From Roseateles saccharophilus (GTDB lineage: Bacteria > Pseudomonadota > Gammaproteobacteria > Burkholderiales > Burkholderiaceae_C), in the NCBI RefSeq assembly GCF_004342485.1, contig NZ_SMBU01000004.1:124001-188000 (forward strand): DNA of 64,000 bases. Reading direction: 5' to 3'. This document shows, piece by piece, positions 48,696 to 60,613 of the stretch. The translations under genes and the position numbers were made by a program. Within the stretch, counting starts at the first letter, position 1. Every line of letters begins with the position of its first letter. The notes under the pieces were generated by a model, which saw nothing but the letters and a program-made list of their open reading frames with translations, was not told where the DNA came from and made no database searches.

Positions 48696-50017
48696 GCCTT
48701 GCTGCGGCTGCGCCTGGGCGCGGGCTTGGCAGTGGCCTTGAGCGGCGCGGCCTTGGGTGTCTTTTTCAGTGGCGCGGCCTCGTACTTGGCGATGAAGTCG
48801 CGCACCTCGGGATAGACCTTCTCGCGCCAGCGACGGCCCGAGAAGATGCCGTAATGGCCGGCGCCGGTCGCGTCGTAGTGGTATTGGTGGACCTTGGGCA
48901 CGCCGGAGCAGAGGTCGTGGGCGGCGCGGGTCTGGCCGGCGCCCGAGATGTCGTCCAGCTCGCCTTCGACGGTCAGCAGCGCGGTCGTCGTGATGTCCTG
49001 CGGGCGCACGAAGGCGCCATCGACTGCCCAAGTGCCGTTGACCAGCGCGAAGTCCTGGAAGACGGTCTTGATGGTGTCGAGGTAGTACTCGGCCGGCATG
49101 TCGAGCACGGCGTTGTACTCGTCGTAGAACTTGCGGTGGGCCTCGGCGCTGTCGTCGTCGCCGCGCACCAGGTCCAGGAAGTAGTCGTAATGCGAGGACA
49201 GGTGGCGGTCCGGGTTCATCGCGACGAAGCCGGTGTGCTGCAGGAAGCCCGGGTAGACCTCGCGGCCGGCGCCGGGGAAGTTGGTCGGCACGCGGTAGAT
49301 GACGTTGTTCTCGAACCAGCTGTGACTGCGGTTCATGGCCAGGTTGTTGACGGCCGTCGGGCTCTTGCGGGCGTCGATGGGGCCGCCCATCATCGTCATG
49401 CTGCGCGGCGTGGCCTCGCCGGCGCTGGCCATCAGCGAGATGGCGGCCAGCACGGGCACGGTGGGCTGGCAGACCGACATCACATGGCAATCGGCGCCGC
49501 CGACGTGGCGGATGAACTCCTGCACGTAGTGGATGTAGTCGTCCAGGTGGAAGGGGCCGACTTCCAGCGGCACCATGCGGGCGTCGGTCCAGTCGGTGAT
49601 ATAGACCTTGTGGTCCTTCAGCAGCTGCTTGACGGTCTCGCGCAGCAGCGTGCTGTGATGGCCGGACAGCGGCGCGACGACCAGCACCGTGGGCTGGTCC
49701 TTCATCTTGGCCAGCACGGCCGGGTCATCGGTGTAGCGCTTGAAGCGCAACAGCCGGCAGAAGGGCTTCTCCAGCGCCACCAGCTCCTGCACCGCGACGT
49801 CGACGCCATCGACCTCGACCGACTTGATCTCGAACTCGGGCTTCTCGTAGTCCTTGGCCAGGCGGTGCATCAGGTCCAGGCCGGCCGACAGGCGCTGTGA
49901 CACCGGCGTGTGGGCGAAGGGCGACAGCGGATGGCTGTAGAGCTTGGCCGACGCGGCGGCGAACTCGGAGAAGGGGCTCAGCAGCGCGCGCTGGGTTTCG
50001 AAGAACTGATACAGCAT
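48692..50017 (-). CDS. phaZ: intracellular polyhydroxyalkanoate depolymerase
   Basis: 441 residues of the Cupriavidus PhaZ1-type (PHB_depo_C) intracellular depolymerase. The lipase-like box has Cys in place of Ser: [10 protein letters not shown] with Cys183. [19 protein letters not shown] opens it; [23 protein letters not shown] and [24 protein letters not shown] are family blocks, the last bearing the catalytic His. It degrades storage granules to 3-hydroxybutyrate oligomers. The C-terminal tail is basic and low complexity ([24 protein letters not shown]). Its stop overlaps the rsxB start. Confidence 0.95.
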   Translation of the reverse strand: MLYQFFETQRALLSPFSEFAAASAKLYSHPLSPFAHTPVSQRLSAGLDLMHRLAKDYEKPEFEIKSVEVDGVDVAVQELVALEKPFCRLLRFKRYTDDPAVLAKMKDQPTVLVVAPLSGHHSTLLRETVKQLLKDHKVYITDWTDARMVPLEVGPFHLDDYIHYVQEFIRHVGGADCHVMSVCQPTVPVLAAISLMASAGEATPRSMTMMGGPIDARKSPTAVNNLAMNRSHSWFENNVIYRVPTNFPGAGREVYPGFLQHTGFVAMNPDRHLSSHYDYFLDLVRGDDDSAEAHRKFYDEYNAVLDMPAEYYLDTIKTVFQDFALVNGTWAVDGAFVRPQDITTTALLTVEGELDDISGAGQTRAAHDLCSGVPKVHQYHYDATGAGHYGIFSGRRWREKVYPEVRDFIAKYEAAPLKKTPKAAPLKATAKPAPRRSRSKA

Positions 50018-50092
50018 GGCAAGCCTTGAACTAGGGGCCGGAATGCCTCGATGGTGCCAGAAAACGCTTTCGTGGTTGTGCGCTGCAACATC

Positions 50093-50117
50093 GGATTGGC
50101 GGTCAAACCGCCAATCC
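50093..50117 (-). repeat. perfect 11-bp palindrome upstream of the PHA depolymerase gene
   Basis: ggattggcggt-caa-accgccaatcc, 11-bp arms, 3-base loop. No T run follows on the minus strand (gatgttgcagc), so it could end the aminotransferase transcript weakly or be an operator in the phaZ leader. Confidence 0.5.
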
Positions 50118-50138
50118 TGCGCATTTCAAAGCGGCGTT

Positions 50139-51332
50139 TCAGCCCCGGATGACGGCGGCCATGGCGGCAGCCACGGTGGGCAGATTGCCCTCGTTCAGCG
50201 CCGCCACACAGATGCGCCCGGAGTCCACGCCGTAGACGCCGAACTCGTTGCGCAGCCGCTGCATCTGGGCCGCAGACAGGCCCGAGTAGCTGAACATGCC
50301 CAGCTGCTCGGTGACGAAGCCCAGATCCTGCGTGACGCCGGCGGCCTTCAGCGCGGCGACGAGGGCGGAACGCATGGCCTTGATGCGGGTGCGCATGCCG
50401 GCCAGTTCCTCTTCCCACAGCGCGCGCAGCTTGTCGTCGGCCAGCACCTGGGCGACGACCTGGGCGCCGTGGGTCGGCGGGTTGGAGTAGTTGGTGCGGA
50501 TCATGATCTTCAGCTGCGACAGCACGCGCACGGCCTCTTCGTCGCTGGTGCAGACGACGCTCAGCGCGCCGACGCGTTCGCCATACAGCGAGAAGCTCTT
50601 GGAGAAGCTGGTCGATACGAAGAAGCCGACGCCCGCAGCCAGGAACTGGCGCACGGCCTCGCCGTCTTCCTTCAGGCCGAAGCCGAAGCCCTGGTAGGCC
50701 ATGTCCAGGAAGGGCGTCAGCCCCTTGGTCTTGACGACGGCGACCACCTGAGCCCATTGTGCGGCCGAGATGTCGTAGCCCGTCGGGTTGTGGCAGCAGG
50801 CGTGCAGCACGACGACGGTGCCGGCCGCGGCGGCGTTCAGCGCGGCCAGCATGCCGTCGAAGTTCACGCCCTTGTTGGCGGCGTCGTAGTAGGGGTAGGT
50901 CTCGACCGTGAAGCCGGCCTGGGTGAACAGCGCGCGGTGGTTTTCCCAGCTCGGGTCGGAGATCAGCACCTTGGCGTTCGGGCTGATGTGCTTCAGGAAG
51001 TCGGCGCCGATCTTCAGCGCGCCAGTGCCGCCCAGGGCCTGCACGGTGGCGATGTTCTTCAGTTCGCTGCCGAAGACCAGCTTCTGCACGGCCTTGTCGT
51101 AGGCGGCGATGCCGTCGATGGGCAGGTAGCCGCGCGGCTTGGGCGCCGCGGCCATCAGGGCTTCGGCTTCGCGCACGCACTTCAGCAGTGGCAGCTTGCC
51201 GGCCTCGTCGTAGTAGACGCCGACGCCGAGGTTGACCTTGCCCGGGCGGGTGTCGGCGTTGAACTGCTCGTTCAGGCCGAGGATGGGATCACGGGGGGCA
51301 AGGGCGACATCGGCGAAAAGCGACTGGGACAT
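50139..51332 (-). CDS. aspartate/aromatic amino acid aminotransferase
   Basis: 397 residues, class I PLP aminotransferase of the TyrB/AspC group. DPILGLNEQFNADTRPGKVNLGVGVYYDEAGKLP opens it; the PLP Lys245 is in STSFSKSFSLYGERVGALS; VLHACCHNPTGYD, RTNYSNPPTHGAQVV and SYSGLSAAQMQRLRNEFGVYGVDSGRICVAALN are family blocks. It transaminates aspartate, phenylalanine or tyrosine with 2-oxoglutarate. AspC and TyrB cannot be separated from the sequence alone. It is divergent from uvrB. Confidence 0.92.
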   Translation of the reverse strand: MSQSLFADVALAPRDPILGLNEQFNADTRPGKVNLGVGVYYDEAGKLPLLKCVREAEALMAAAPKPRGYLPIDGIAAYDKAVQKLVFGSELKNIATVQALGGTGALKIGADFLKHISPNAKVLISDPSWENHRALFTQAGFTVETYPYYDAANKGVNFDGMLAALNAAAAGTVVVLHACCHNPTGYDISAAQWAQVVAVVKTKGLTPFLDMAYQGFGFGLKEDGEAVRQFLAAGVGFFVSTSFSKSFSLYGERVGALSVVCTSDEEAVRVLSQLKIMIRTNYSNPPTHGAQVVAQVLADDKLRALWEEELAGMRTRIKAMRSALVAALKAAGVTQDLGFVTEQLGMFSYSGLSAAQMQRLRNEFGVYGVDSGRICVAALNEGNLPTVAAAMAAVIRG

Positions 51333-51446
51333 GGCGGATTCCTGAAAGGGCGTTGGCAGCAGGGGAGCGCGGTCAGCGGGGCGCTGCGCTTAAGCTGACG
51401 GGTTGCGCAGAGCAGCAATTTTGCCCGTGAACCCAGGGAATTCCCC

Positions 51447-53576
51447 ATGCAAGAAGCCTTGAACGCCATTCCCGCCCCCGAGGGCGACGCCGCGGAGCGC
51501 AAGGGCGAATTCGTGAGTTTCGAAGGCTCGCCGTTCCAGCTGTTCCAGCCTTTCCCGCCGGCGGGGGATCAGCCGACGGCCATCGCCCAGCTTGTCGAAG
51601 GCATCAACGACGGCCTCAGCTACCAGACCCTGCTGGGCGTGACCGGTTCGGGCAAGACCTTCACGATGGCCAATGTCATCGCCCGCCTGGGCAGGCCGGC
51701 CATCATCTTTGCGCCCAACAAGACGCTGGCGGCCCAGCTCTACAGCGAGTTCCGGGACTTCTTTCCGAACAATGCCGTCGAGTACTTCGTCAGCTACTAC
51801 GACTACTACCAGCCCGAGGCCTATGTGCCGCAGCGTGACCTTTTCATCGAGAAGGACAGCGCCATCAACGAGCACATCGAGCAGCTGCGCCTGTCCTGCA
51901 CCAAGAGTCTGCTGGAGCGGCGCGACGTGGTCATCGTCGCGTCCGTGTCCGCCATCTACGGCATCGGCTCGCCCGAGGACTACCACCAGATGGTGATGAC
52001 GCTGCGCGTGGGCGACAAGATGGGCCAGCGCGACGTCATCGCCCAGCTCATCCGCATGCAGTACACGCGCAACGAGATGGAGTTCGTGCGCGGGCATTTT
52101 CGCGTGCGCGGCGACACCATCGACGTGTTTCCGGCCGAGCATTCGGAGCTGGCGATCCGCATCGAGCTGTTCGACGACGAGATCGACGGCCTGGCGCTGT
52201 TCGACCCGCTCACGGGCCAGGTCCGCCAGAAGATCCCGCGCTTCACGGTCTACCCAAGCAGCCATTACGTGACGCCGCGCGAGCGCGTGCTGGCCGCGAC
52301 CGATGCGATCAAGGAGGAGCTGCGCGAGCGCGTCGGCTTCTTCGTCAAGGAAGGCAAGCTCGTCGAGGCCCAGCGCATCGAGCAGCGCACCCGCTTCGAC
52401 CTCGAAATGCTGCAGGAGGTGGGCCACTGCAAGGGCATCGAGAACTACACGCGCCACCTGTCCGGCGCACAGCCCGGCGACCCGCCGCCGACGCTGGTGG
52501 ACTACCTGCCCAAGGACGCCATCATGTTCCTGGACGAGAGCCATGTGCTGATCGGCCAGTTCGGTGGCATGTACAACGGCGACCGGGCGCGCAAGACGAC
52601 ACTGGTCGAGTACGGCTTCCGCCTGCCGTCGGCGCTGGACAACCGGCCGCTGAAGTTCGCCGAGTTCGAGCGCAAGATGCGCCAGGCCATCTTCGTGTCG
52701 GCCACGCCGGCGCAGTACGAGCAGGACAACGCCGGCCAGGTGGTCGAGCAGGTCGTGCGGCCGACCGGCCTCGTGGACCCACTCGTGGAGGTGCGGCCGG
52801 CCACGCACCAGGTGGACGACGTGCTGCAGGAGATCCGCCTGCGCGTCGAGGCCAACGAGCGCGTGCTGATCACGACGCTGACCAAGCGCATGGCCGAGCA
52901 ACTGACCGACTACCTCAGTGACAACGGCGTCAAGGTGCGCTATCTGCACTCCGACGTCGACACGGTGGAGCGCGTCGAGATCCTGCGCGACCTGCGCCTG
53001 GGCGCCTTCGACGTGCTGGTGGGCATCAATCTGTTGCGTGAAGGCCTGGACATCCCCGAGGTGTCGCTGGTCGCCATCCTGGACGCCGACAAGGAAGGCT
53101 TCCTGCGCGCCGAGCGCAGCCTGATCCAGACCATTGGCCGAGCCGCGCGCAACCTGAACGGCAAGGCCATCCTCTACGCGGACCGCATCACCGAGTCCAT
53201 GCGCAAGGCCATCGGCGAGACCGAGCGTCGCCGTGCAAAGCAGATCGCCTTCAACGAGGCCCATGGCATCACGCCGCGCAGCGTGCAAAAGCGCATCAAG
53301 GATCTCATCGACGGCGTCTACTCCGAGGAGTCCGGCCGCGACGACGCGAAATTGCTGGCCGCGGCCCGGGTCGAGGACTTGTCGGAGAAGGATCTGGCCA
53401 AACGTATGGCCCAGCTCGAAAAGCAGATGCTGGAACATGCCCGCAACCTGGAGTTCGAACAGGCGGCCCGCCTGCGCGACCAGCTGGCCCAGTTGCGCGA
53501 GCAGGCCTTTGGCGCGGCCGTGCACGACAACATCGTGCCGCTGGACGTCGCCCGCCGGGCCGGCGCGGCGCGCTGA
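51447..53576 (+). CDS. uvrB: excinuclease ABC subunit UvrB
   Basis: 709 residues. Walker [10 protein letters not shown] (about 64-72), [32 protein letters not shown] (DNA-probing beta-hairpin region), DESHVL helicase motif, and a C-terminal UVR motif ([29 protein letters not shown]) that binds UvrC. It verifies damage with UvrA and hands it to UvrC. It is divergent from the aminotransferase; no LexA CTG-N10-CAG box is evident in the 114-bp gap. Followed by a weak hairpin. Confidence 0.97.
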   Translation: MQEALNAIPAPEGDAAERKGEFVSFEGSPFQLFQPFPPAGDQPTAIAQLVEGINDGLSYQTLLGVTGSGKTFTMANVIARLGRPAIIFAPNKTLAAQLYSEFRDFFPNNAVEYFVSYYDYYQPEAYVPQRDLFIEKDSAINEHIEQLRLSCTKSLLERRDVVIVASVSAIYGIGSPEDYHQMVMTLRVGDKMGQRDVIAQLIRMQYTRNEMEFVRGHFRVRGDTIDVFPAEHSELAIRIELFDDEIDGLALFDPLTGQVRQKIPRFTVYPSSHYVTPRERVLAATDAIKEELRERVGFFVKEGKLVEAQRIEQRTRFDLEMLQEVGHCKGIENYTRHLSGAQPGDPPPTLVDYLPKDAIMFLDESHVLIGQFGGMYNGDRARKTTLVEYGFRLPSALDNRPLKFAEFERKMRQAIFVSATPAQYEQDNAGQVVEQVVRPTGLVDPLVEVRPATHQVDDVLQEIRLRVEANERVLITTLTKRMAEQLTDYLSDNGVKVRYLHSDVDTVERVEILRDLRLGAFDVLVGINLLREGLDIPEVSLVAILDADKEGFLRAERSLIQTIGRAARNLNGKAILYADRITESMRKAIGETERRRAKQIAFNEAHGITPRSVQKRIKDLIDGVYSEESGRDDAKLLAAARVEDLSEKDLAKRMAQLEKQMLEHARNLEFEQAARLRDQLAQLREQAFGAAVHDNIVPLDVARRAGAAR

Positions 53577-53596
53577 TGCTGCTGCGGCGCAGCAAA

Positions 53597-53618
53597 AGCC
53601 CCGCCTGAGCCTGGGGCT
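53597..53618 (+). terminator. weak hairpin after uvrB
   Basis: agcccc / ggggct stem with a 10-base loop, 20 bp after the uvrB stop and followed by ACCGG without T run. Probable partial terminator before the isc promoter region. Confidence 0.4.
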
Positions 53619-53643
53619 ACCGGTCGGTGCTGGGATGCGGTCG

Positions 53644-53710
53644 ATTAGTCGAGTAAAATCATCGGAAATGATTCGCTCGGCTATTGTCCCGGCCGTCCCG
53701 GGTTAACCCG
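53644..53710 (+). promoter_or_regulatory. iscR promoter region with an IscR-type site and a palindrome
   Basis: attagtcgagtaaaatcatcggaaat (53644-53669) matches the layout of a type 1 IscR operator (GTyGA…AAAA…TCGG). Further downstream CGGGTTAACCCG (53699-53710) is a perfect 12-bp palindrome of unknown role. IscR holding a [2Fe-2S] cluster is expected to repress this operon when clusters are plentiful. The operator is judged by eye only. Confidence 0.5.
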
Positions 53711-53762
53711 AAATCATTTGTTCTGGACAAAACCTGTCCGGTCGCCTCGCAAAGGAGTTTGT

Positions 53763-54308
53763 ATGCGTCTCACCACCAAAGGCCGGTTTGCTGTCACCGC
53801 GATGCTGGACCTGGCGCTGCGCGAGAATACGGGCCCCGTGGCCCTGGCGGCGATCAGCCAAAGGCAGCAGATTTCGCTCTCCTACCTGGAGCAGCTTTTC
53901 GGCAAGTTGCGCCGCCATGAACTGGTGGAAAGCACCCGCGGGCCGGGTGGCGGTTACTCGCTGGGCCGCAAGGCCGAGGACATCACCGTCGCCGACATCA
54001 TCGTCGCGGTGGACGAGGCGCTCGACGCCACCGGCTGCGGCGGCAAGGAAAACTGCATGGGCGAGGACAGTGGCCGCTGCATCACCCATGAACTCTGGAC
54101 CAATCTGAACGCCAAGATGATCGAGTACCTCGACTCCGTGTCTCTGCGCAAGCTGGCCGACGAGCAGCTGGCCAAGGGCTTCGAGGTCGAGGCTGCGCCG
54201 GTCAAGCGCGCCATCTCCAGCCAGCCCGTGCTCAAGCCCATCCGCGTGACGGCACCGAATTCGGTGTTCGCCCTGGGTGGAAATATCAGCGGCGCGTTCA
54301 GCAAATAA
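53763..54308 (+). CDS. iscR: Fe-S cluster assembly transcriptional regulator IscR
   Basis: 181 residues, Rrf2 family: winged-helix DNA-binding region ([55 protein letters not shown]) and cluster ligands Cys92, Cys98 and Cys106 ([16 protein letters not shown]) with a nearby His (ITHELW). It senses iron-sulfur demand and represses the isc operon. AGGAG precedes the ATG at 53763. The C-terminus ([34 protein letters not shown]) is longer than in enterobacteria. Confidence 0.96.
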   Translation: MRLTTKGRFAVTAMLDLALRENTGPVALAAISQRQQISLSYLEQLFGKLRRHELVESTRGPGGGYSLGRKAEDITVADIIVAVDEALDATGCGGKENCMGEDSGRCITHELWTNLNAKMIEYLDSVSLRKLADEQLAKGFEVEAAPVKRAISSQPVLKPIRVTAPNSVFALGGNISGAFSK

Positions 54309-54325
54309 GAAGACGAGCCTTTCCC

Positions 54326-55546
54326 ATGGACATGACCCCGCACTTCCCGATCTACCTCGACTACGGCGCGACGACGCCGTGCGACCCCCGCGTGGTGGAC
54401 GCGATGATCCCCTGGCTGCGCGAACACTTCGGCAATCCGGCGTCGCGCAGCCACGCCTGGGGCTGGGAGGCGGAGGAGGCGGTCGAGAAGGCGCGCGTGC
54501 AGGTGGCCGAGCTGATCGGCGCCGACCCGCGCGAGATCGTCTGGACCTCGGGTGCCACCGAGTCCAACAACCTCGCACTGAAGGGCGCCGCGCAGTTCTA
54601 CAAGACCCGCGGCAAGCACCTGATCACCGTGAAGACCGAGCACAAGGCCGTGCTCGACACGATGCGCGAGCTGGAGCGCCAAGGTTTCGACGTGACCTAC
54701 CTCGACGTGCTGGAGAACGGCCTCGTCGACCTGGAGGCCTTCAAGGCCGCCCTGCGCCCGGACACCATCCTGGCCTCGGTCATGTATGTGAACAACGAGA
54801 TCGGCGTCATCCAGGACATCGTCGCGCTGGGCAATCTCTGCCGCGAGCGCGGCATCATCTTCCATGTCGACGCGGCCCAGGCCACCGGCAAGGTCGAGAT
54901 CGACCTCGCCAAGCTGCCCATCGACCTGATGAGCCTGGCCTCGCACAAGACCTATGGCCCCAAGGGCATCGGCGCGCTCTACGTGCGCCGCAAGCCGCGC
55001 GTGCGCCTGGAAGCCCAGATGCACGGCGGCGGCCACGAGCGTGGCATGCGCTCCGGCACGCTGCCGGTGCATCAGATCGTCGGCATGGGCGAGGCCTTCC
55101 GCATCGCACGCGAGGAAATGGGCGACGAGGGCGATCGCATCCGCGCGCTGCACGAGCGCCTGGTGAAGGGTCTGTCGGGCATCGAGCAGACCTTCATCAA
55201 CGGCGACCTGGAGCGGCGCGTGCCGCACAACCTGAACATCTCGTTCAACTATGTCGAGGGCGAGTCGCTCATCATGGGCGTGAAGGGCCTGGCGGTGTCG
55301 TCGGGCTCGGCCTGCACCTCGGCCAGCCTGGAGCCCAGCTATGTGCTGCGCGCGCTGGGCCGCAGCGACGAGCTGGCGCACAGCTCGCTGCGCATGACCA
55401 TCGGCCGTTTCACGACCGAGGAAGAGATCGACTATGCGATCAGCGTGCTGACCGACCGCGTCGTCAAGCTGCGCGAACTGTCCCCGCTGTGGGACATGTA
55501 CAAGGACGGCATCGACCTCAGCACGATTCAGTGGGCTGCGCACTGA
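54326..55546 (+). CDS. iscS: cysteine desulfurase IscS
   Basis: 406 residues. PLP Lys208 is in [16 protein letters not shown]; the sulfur-carrying Cys330 is in the [16 protein letters not shown] loop; [17 protein letters not shown] and [14 protein letters not shown] are class V blocks. It takes sulfur from cysteine to IscU and to tRNA-thiolating enzymes. ATG 54326 follows iscR by 17 bp. Cysteine supply links to cysE at 32.2 kb. Confidence 0.97.
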   Translation: MDMTPHFPIYLDYGATTPCDPRVVDAMIPWLREHFGNPASRSHAWGWEAEEAVEKARVQVAELIGADPREIVWTSGATESNNLALKGAAQFYKTRGKHLITVKTEHKAVLDTMRELERQGFDVTYLDVLENGLVDLEAFKAALRPDTILASVMYVNNEIGVIQDIVALGNLCRERGIIFHVDAAQATGKVEIDLAKLPIDLMSLASHKTYGPKGIGALYVRRKPRVRLEAQMHGGGHERGMRSGTLPVHQIVGMGEAFRIAREEMGDEGDRIRALHERLVKGLSGIEQTFINGDLERRVPHNLNISFNYVEGESLIMGVKGLAVSSGSACTSASLEPSYVLRALGRSDELAHSSLRMTIGRFTTEEEIDYAISVLTDRVVKLRELSPLWDMYKDGIDLSTIQWAAH

Positions 55547-55564
55547 GCCCCTCAGGAGAACACC

Positions 55565-55951
55565 ATGGCATACAGCGAAAAGGTCGTTGACCACTACGAA
55601 CACCCCCGCAACGTCGGCAATTTCGACAAGGGCGACGAGGACGTCGGCACCGGCATGGTCGGCGCTCCGGCCTGCGGCGACGTGATGAAGCTGCAGATCA
55701 AGGTCAATCCGGCGACCGGCCTCATCGAGGACGCCAAGTTCAAGACCTATGGCTGCGGCTCGGCCATCGCCTCCAGCTCGCTCGTGACCGAATGGGTCAA
55801 GGGCAAGAGCCTGGACGAGGCGCTGACGATCAAGAACACGCAGATCGCCGAAGAGCTGGCCCTGCCGCCGGTCAAGATCCACTGCTCCATCCTGGCCGAA
55901 GACGCCATCAAGGCCGCCGTGGACGACTACCGCGCCAAGCACTCCAACTGA
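55565..55951 (+). CDS. iscU: Fe-S scaffold protein IscU
   Basis: 128 residues. The three cluster ligands are Cys37 (GAPACGD, with Asp39), Cys64 ([11 protein letters not shown]) and Cys107 ([10 protein letters not shown]); LPPVK (about 100-104) is the HscA chaperone-recognition site. It builds [2Fe-2S] clusters with IscS and passes them on. 18 bp after iscS and one base before iscA. Confidence 0.98.
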   Translation: MAYSEKVVDHYEHPRNVGNFDKGDEDVGTGMVGAPACGDVMKLQIKVNPATGLIEDAKFKTYGCGSAIASSSLVTEWVKGKSLDEALTIKNTQIAEELALPPVKIHCSILAEDAIKAAVDDYRAKHSN

Positions 55952-55952
55952 T

Positions 55953-56276
55953 ATGTCGGTCACGCTGACTGAAGCCGCCGCCCGCCATGTCAAGCGCTAT
56001 ATCGCCAAGCGCGGCAAGGGCGTGGGCGTGCGCCTGGGCGTGAAGACGACCGGCTGCTCGGGCCTGGCCTACAAGCTGGAATACGCCGACGAGGTCGCGC
56101 CCGAGGACGTCGTCTTCGAGGGGCATGAGGTCAAGATCCTCATCGACCCCAAGAGCCTGCCCTACCTCGACGGCACCGAGCTGGACTTCGTCCGCGAAGG
56201 CCTGAACGAAGGCTTCAAGTTCCGCAACCCGCGCGAGAAGGACCGCTGCGGCTGCGGCGAATCCTTCCGTGTCTGA
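55953..56276 (+). CDS. iscA: Fe-S carrier protein IscA
   Basis: 107 residues, A-type carrier: ligands Cys35 ([14 protein letters not shown]) and the C-terminal pair Cys99 and Cys101 (CGCGESF). It transfers clusters to apoproteins. It lies one base after iscU. A strong hairpin and T run follow its stop (56297-56320), before hscB. Confidence 0.96.
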   Translation: MSVTLTEAAARHVKRYIAKRGKGVGVRLGVKTTGCSGLAYKLEYADEVAPEDVVFEGHEVKILIDPKSLPYLDGTELDFVREGLNEGFKFRNPREKDRCGCGESFRV

Positions 56277-56296
56277 CCGACACTGATGTTTTGCTG

Positions 56297-56320
56297 AGCG
56301 CGGCACCGGCCGCGCTTTTT
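56297..56320 (+). terminator. intrinsic terminator inside the isc operon
   Basis: agcgcggc / gccgcgct, perfect 8-bp GC stem with a 4-base loop, then TTTTTGCTTTTTC. It is the best intrinsic terminator in the window, yet it lies between iscA and hscB, genes normally in one transcript. It probably gives partial termination and a higher level of iscRSUA than of hscBA-fdx. Confidence 0.82.
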
Positions 56321-56336
56321 GCTTTTTCACCGCACC

Positions 56337-56882
56337 ATGCGCCTGACCGACAACGACTTCCAGCTCTTCGGCCTGCCCCAGACGCAGGCCCAGGCGCGCG
56401 CCGACATCGATGCGCGCTGGAAGGCGCTGCAGGCCGAGGTCCACCCGGATCGTTTCGCGGCCGAAGGCGCCGCGGCCCAGCGCGTGGCCATGCAATGGGC
56501 CATGCGCGTGAACGAGGCCTACCAGCGCCTGAAGGACCCTCTGAAGCGCGCCGCCTACCTGTGCGAGCTACGCGGTGCGCCGGTGCAGGCCGAGAACAAC
56601 ACGCGGATGCCGGCGGCCTTCCTGATGCAGCAGATGGAATGGCGCGAGGCGCTGGACGACGCGAGCAGCGAGTCCGCGCTGGAAGCCCTCGACGACGACG
56701 CGGCGCAAGCCGAAACCGCGGCGCTGGCCCAGGCCCAGTGCCTGCTCGACGACAACAACGACGCGCCGGCCGCCGCCGCGCAGGTGAGGGCGCTGATGTT
56801 CATCCAGCGTTTTCGCTCCGATATCGACCAGCGCCTTGCGACGCAAGAGGACATTGCGGGACAGACCGCCCGAACGAAGTGA
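56337..56882 (+). CDS. hscB: co-chaperone HscB
   Basis: 181 residues from ATG 56337. J-domain: DFQLFGLPQTQAQARADIDARWKALQAEVHPDRFAAEG with the HPD motif as HPDRF; C-terminal helical bundle (RMPAAFLMQQMEWREALDDASS) contacts IscU. It targets HscA to IscU. It starts 16 bp after the terminator T run. Confidence 0.95.
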   Translation: MRLTDNDFQLFGLPQTQAQARADIDARWKALQAEVHPDRFAAEGAAAQRVAMQWAMRVNEAYQRLKDPLKRAAYLCELRGAPVQAENNTRMPAAFLMQQMEWREALDDASSESALEALDDDAAQAETAALAQAQCLLDDNNDAPAAAAQVRALMFIQRFRSDIDQRLATQEDIAGQTARTK

Positions 56883-56909
56883 GTAGCTCTGTCCCCAACT
56901 GACTAGAAC

Positions 56910-58754
<1,845 letters not shown>

Positions 58755-58763
58755 AGGAACACC

Positions 58764-59102
58764 ATGCCCGTCATCAAGATCCTCCCGCATGCCGAATACT
58801 GTCCCGAGGGTGCCAGCATCACGACGGCGCCCGGCACGTCGATCTGCGAGGCCCTGCTGGCCAACGACATCCACATCGAGCACGCCTGCGATCAGGTCTG
58901 TGCCTGCACGACCTGCCACGTCATCGTGCGCGAAGGCGGCCGCTCGCTGAGCGAGATGGAGGAGGACGAGGAGGACATGCTGGACCGCGCCTGGGGTCTG
59001 GAGCCCGACTCGCGCCTGTCCTGCCAGGCGCTGCTGCGCCAGCAGGACATCACGGTCGAGATCCCCAAGTACTCGATCAACCACGCCAAGGAAGGCAAGT
59101 GA
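58764..59102 (+). CDS. fdx: ISC-type [2Fe-2S] ferredoxin
   Basis: 112 residues. Cluster ligands Cys42, Cys48 and Cys51 ([13 protein letters not shown]) and Cys87 (LSCQAL). [17 protein letters not shown] is the isc ferredoxin start. It donates electrons for cluster assembly. Its stop overlaps the tsaD GTG start (GTGA at 59099-59102). Confidence 0.96.
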   Translation: MPVIKILPHAEYCPEGASITTAPGTSICEALLANDIHIEHACDQVCACTTCHVIVREGGRSLSEMEEDEEDMLDRAWGLEPDSRLSCQALLRQQDITVEIPKYSINHAKEGK

Positions 59103-60139
59103 AACCGGTCCAGCGCGTTCTCGGCTTCGAGTCGTCCTGCGACGAGACCGGGGTCGCGCTTGTCGAGGTCCATGGCGACGCGTCGCCCAAGCTGGTGGCG
59201 CAGGCCCTGCATAGCCAGATCGCCATGCACCAGGCCTATGGCGGCGTCGTGCCCGAGCTGGCCTCGCGTGACCACGTGCGCCGCGTGCTGCCACTGACGC
59301 GCGAGGTGCTGTCGCAGGCCGGCCTGGCACTGCATGACGTGGACCTGATCGCCTACACACAGGGCCCCGGCCTTGCCGGCGCGCTGCTCGTCGGCGCCGG
59401 CGTGGCCGTGTCGCTGGCCGCGGCGCTGGACGTGCCGGCTCTGCCCATCCATCACCTCGAAGGGCATCTGCTGTCGCCCTTCCTGTCGGCCGATCCGCCG
59501 GAGTTCCCCTTCGTCGCGCTGCTGGTCAGCGGCGGCCACACGCAGCTGATGCGCGTGGACGATGTGGGCTCGTACGAGATCCTCGGCGAGACCATCGACG
59601 ACGCGGCCGGCGAGGCCTTCGACAAGAGCGCCAAGCTGCTGGGACTGCCGTATCCGGGCGGTCCGCACCTCGAGCGCATGGCCGAGTTCGGCAACCCGGA
59701 GGCCTTCGATCTGCCGCGCCCGCTGCTGCACAGCGGCCGGCCGGATTTCAGCTTCGCCGGCCTGAAGACGGCGGTGCTGACCCAGGTGAAGAAGATCGGC
59801 GACAGCCCTTGCGAACAGACGCGTGCGGATCTCGCTGCGTCCACGCAGGCCGCCATCGTCGAGGTGCTGGTGAAGAAGTCGCTGCTGGCATTGAAAGAGA
59901 CAGGCCTGAAGCGCCTCGTCGTCGCCGGCGGCGTGGGCGCGAACGCCAGGCTGCGCGAGCAACTGAATGCCGTGTGCGCCAAGCGGGGCGTGCGCGTGCA
60001 CTACCCTGAGCTGTCGCTGTGCACGGACAACGGCGCCATGATCGCGATGGCCGCCGCACTGCGCGTGCAGCGCGGCATGGCCAATGCCAGACTGGACGGC
60101 GGCTTCGAGGTCAGCCCGCGCTGGGAGCTTGGCAGCTGA
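59099..60139 (+). CDS. tsaD: tRNA t6A biosynthesis protein TsaD
   Basis: 346 residues from GTG 59099 ([16 protein letters not shown]), coupled to fdx by a four-base overlap. It is an ASKHA-fold metalloprotein: [20 protein letters not shown] and HHLEGH (118-123, metal ligands), then [21 protein letters not shown] and [11 protein letters not shown]. It makes threonylcarbamoyl-adenosine at tRNA position 37 with TsaB/TsaE. Convergent with hsp20. Confidence 0.97.
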   Translation: MKPVQRVLGFESSCDETGVALVEVHGDASPKLVAQALHSQIAMHQAYGGVVPELASRDHVRRVLPLTREVLSQAGLALHDVDLIAYTQGPGLAGALLVGAGVAVSLAAALDVPALPIHHLEGHLLSPFLSADPPEFPFVALLVSGGHTQLMRVDDVGSYEILGETIDDAAGEAFDKSAKLLGLPYPGGPHLERMAEFGNPEAFDLPRPLLHSGRPDFSFAGLKTAVLTQVKKIGDSPCEQTRADLAASTQAAIVEVLVKKSLLALKETGLKRLVVAGGVGANARLREQLNAVCAKRGVRVHYPELSLCTDNGAMIAMAAALRVQRGMANARLDGGFEVSPRWELGS

Positions 60140-60163
60140 CGCACCAGCGTCAGCGAGCGCGGC

Positions 60164-60553
60164 TCAGTTGATCGTCAGCTGGCCGCCGTTCTCGGCGACG
60201 CGCTTGACCAGGTTCAGCGACAGCACGCCGTTCTCGAAGCGTGCCTGCGATTGCCCCTGGTCGATCTCGACGGGGAGCGAGAAGCTGCGGGCATAACGGG
60301 CGGCGCGGCGCTCGCGGTAGAGCAGGCGCGAACCGTCGGTCGGTGCGGCGGCCTCTTCGGCGGCGGTCTCGATGTTCACGCGGCGGCCTTCGATGCTGAC
60401 CTTGACGGCCTCCTTGGCGACGCCGGGCATGTCGACGGTGACGCTATAGGCCTTGTCGTCTTCGCTCACGTCCAGAGCCGGAGTGCGGGTCGTGTCGGTG
60501 TCGAACTGGCGCAGCACGCGGGTGACATGGCGGGGGTGGGTCAGGTAGAACAT
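60164..60553 (-). CDS. Hsp20/alpha-crystallin small heat-shock protein
   Basis: 129 residues from ATG 60553. The alpha-crystallin domain is VSEDDKAYSVTVDMPGVAKEAVKVSIEGRRVNIE and ARSFSLPVEIDQGQSQARFENGVLSLNL; the N-terminus is short. It is an ATP-independent holdase. Preceded by a sigma-32-like promoter (60614-60641). Confidence 0.94.
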   Translation of the reverse strand: MFYLTHPRHVTRVLRQFDTDTTRTPALDVSEDDKAYSVTVDMPGVAKEAVKVSIEGRRVNIETAAEEAAAPTDGSRLLYRERRAARYARSFSLPVEIDQGQSQARFENGVLSLNLVKRVAENGGQLTIN

Positions 60554-60613
60554 GGAAAAGACTCCGTTGGTTTGCGCTGCTGAACCAGTCGGGAGCAGCA
60601 CCCGATGACTCGG

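Noticed and set aside
51333-51446. LexA (SOS) box upstream of uvrB
   Set aside because: No CTGT-N8-ACAG-type sequence is visible in the gap.
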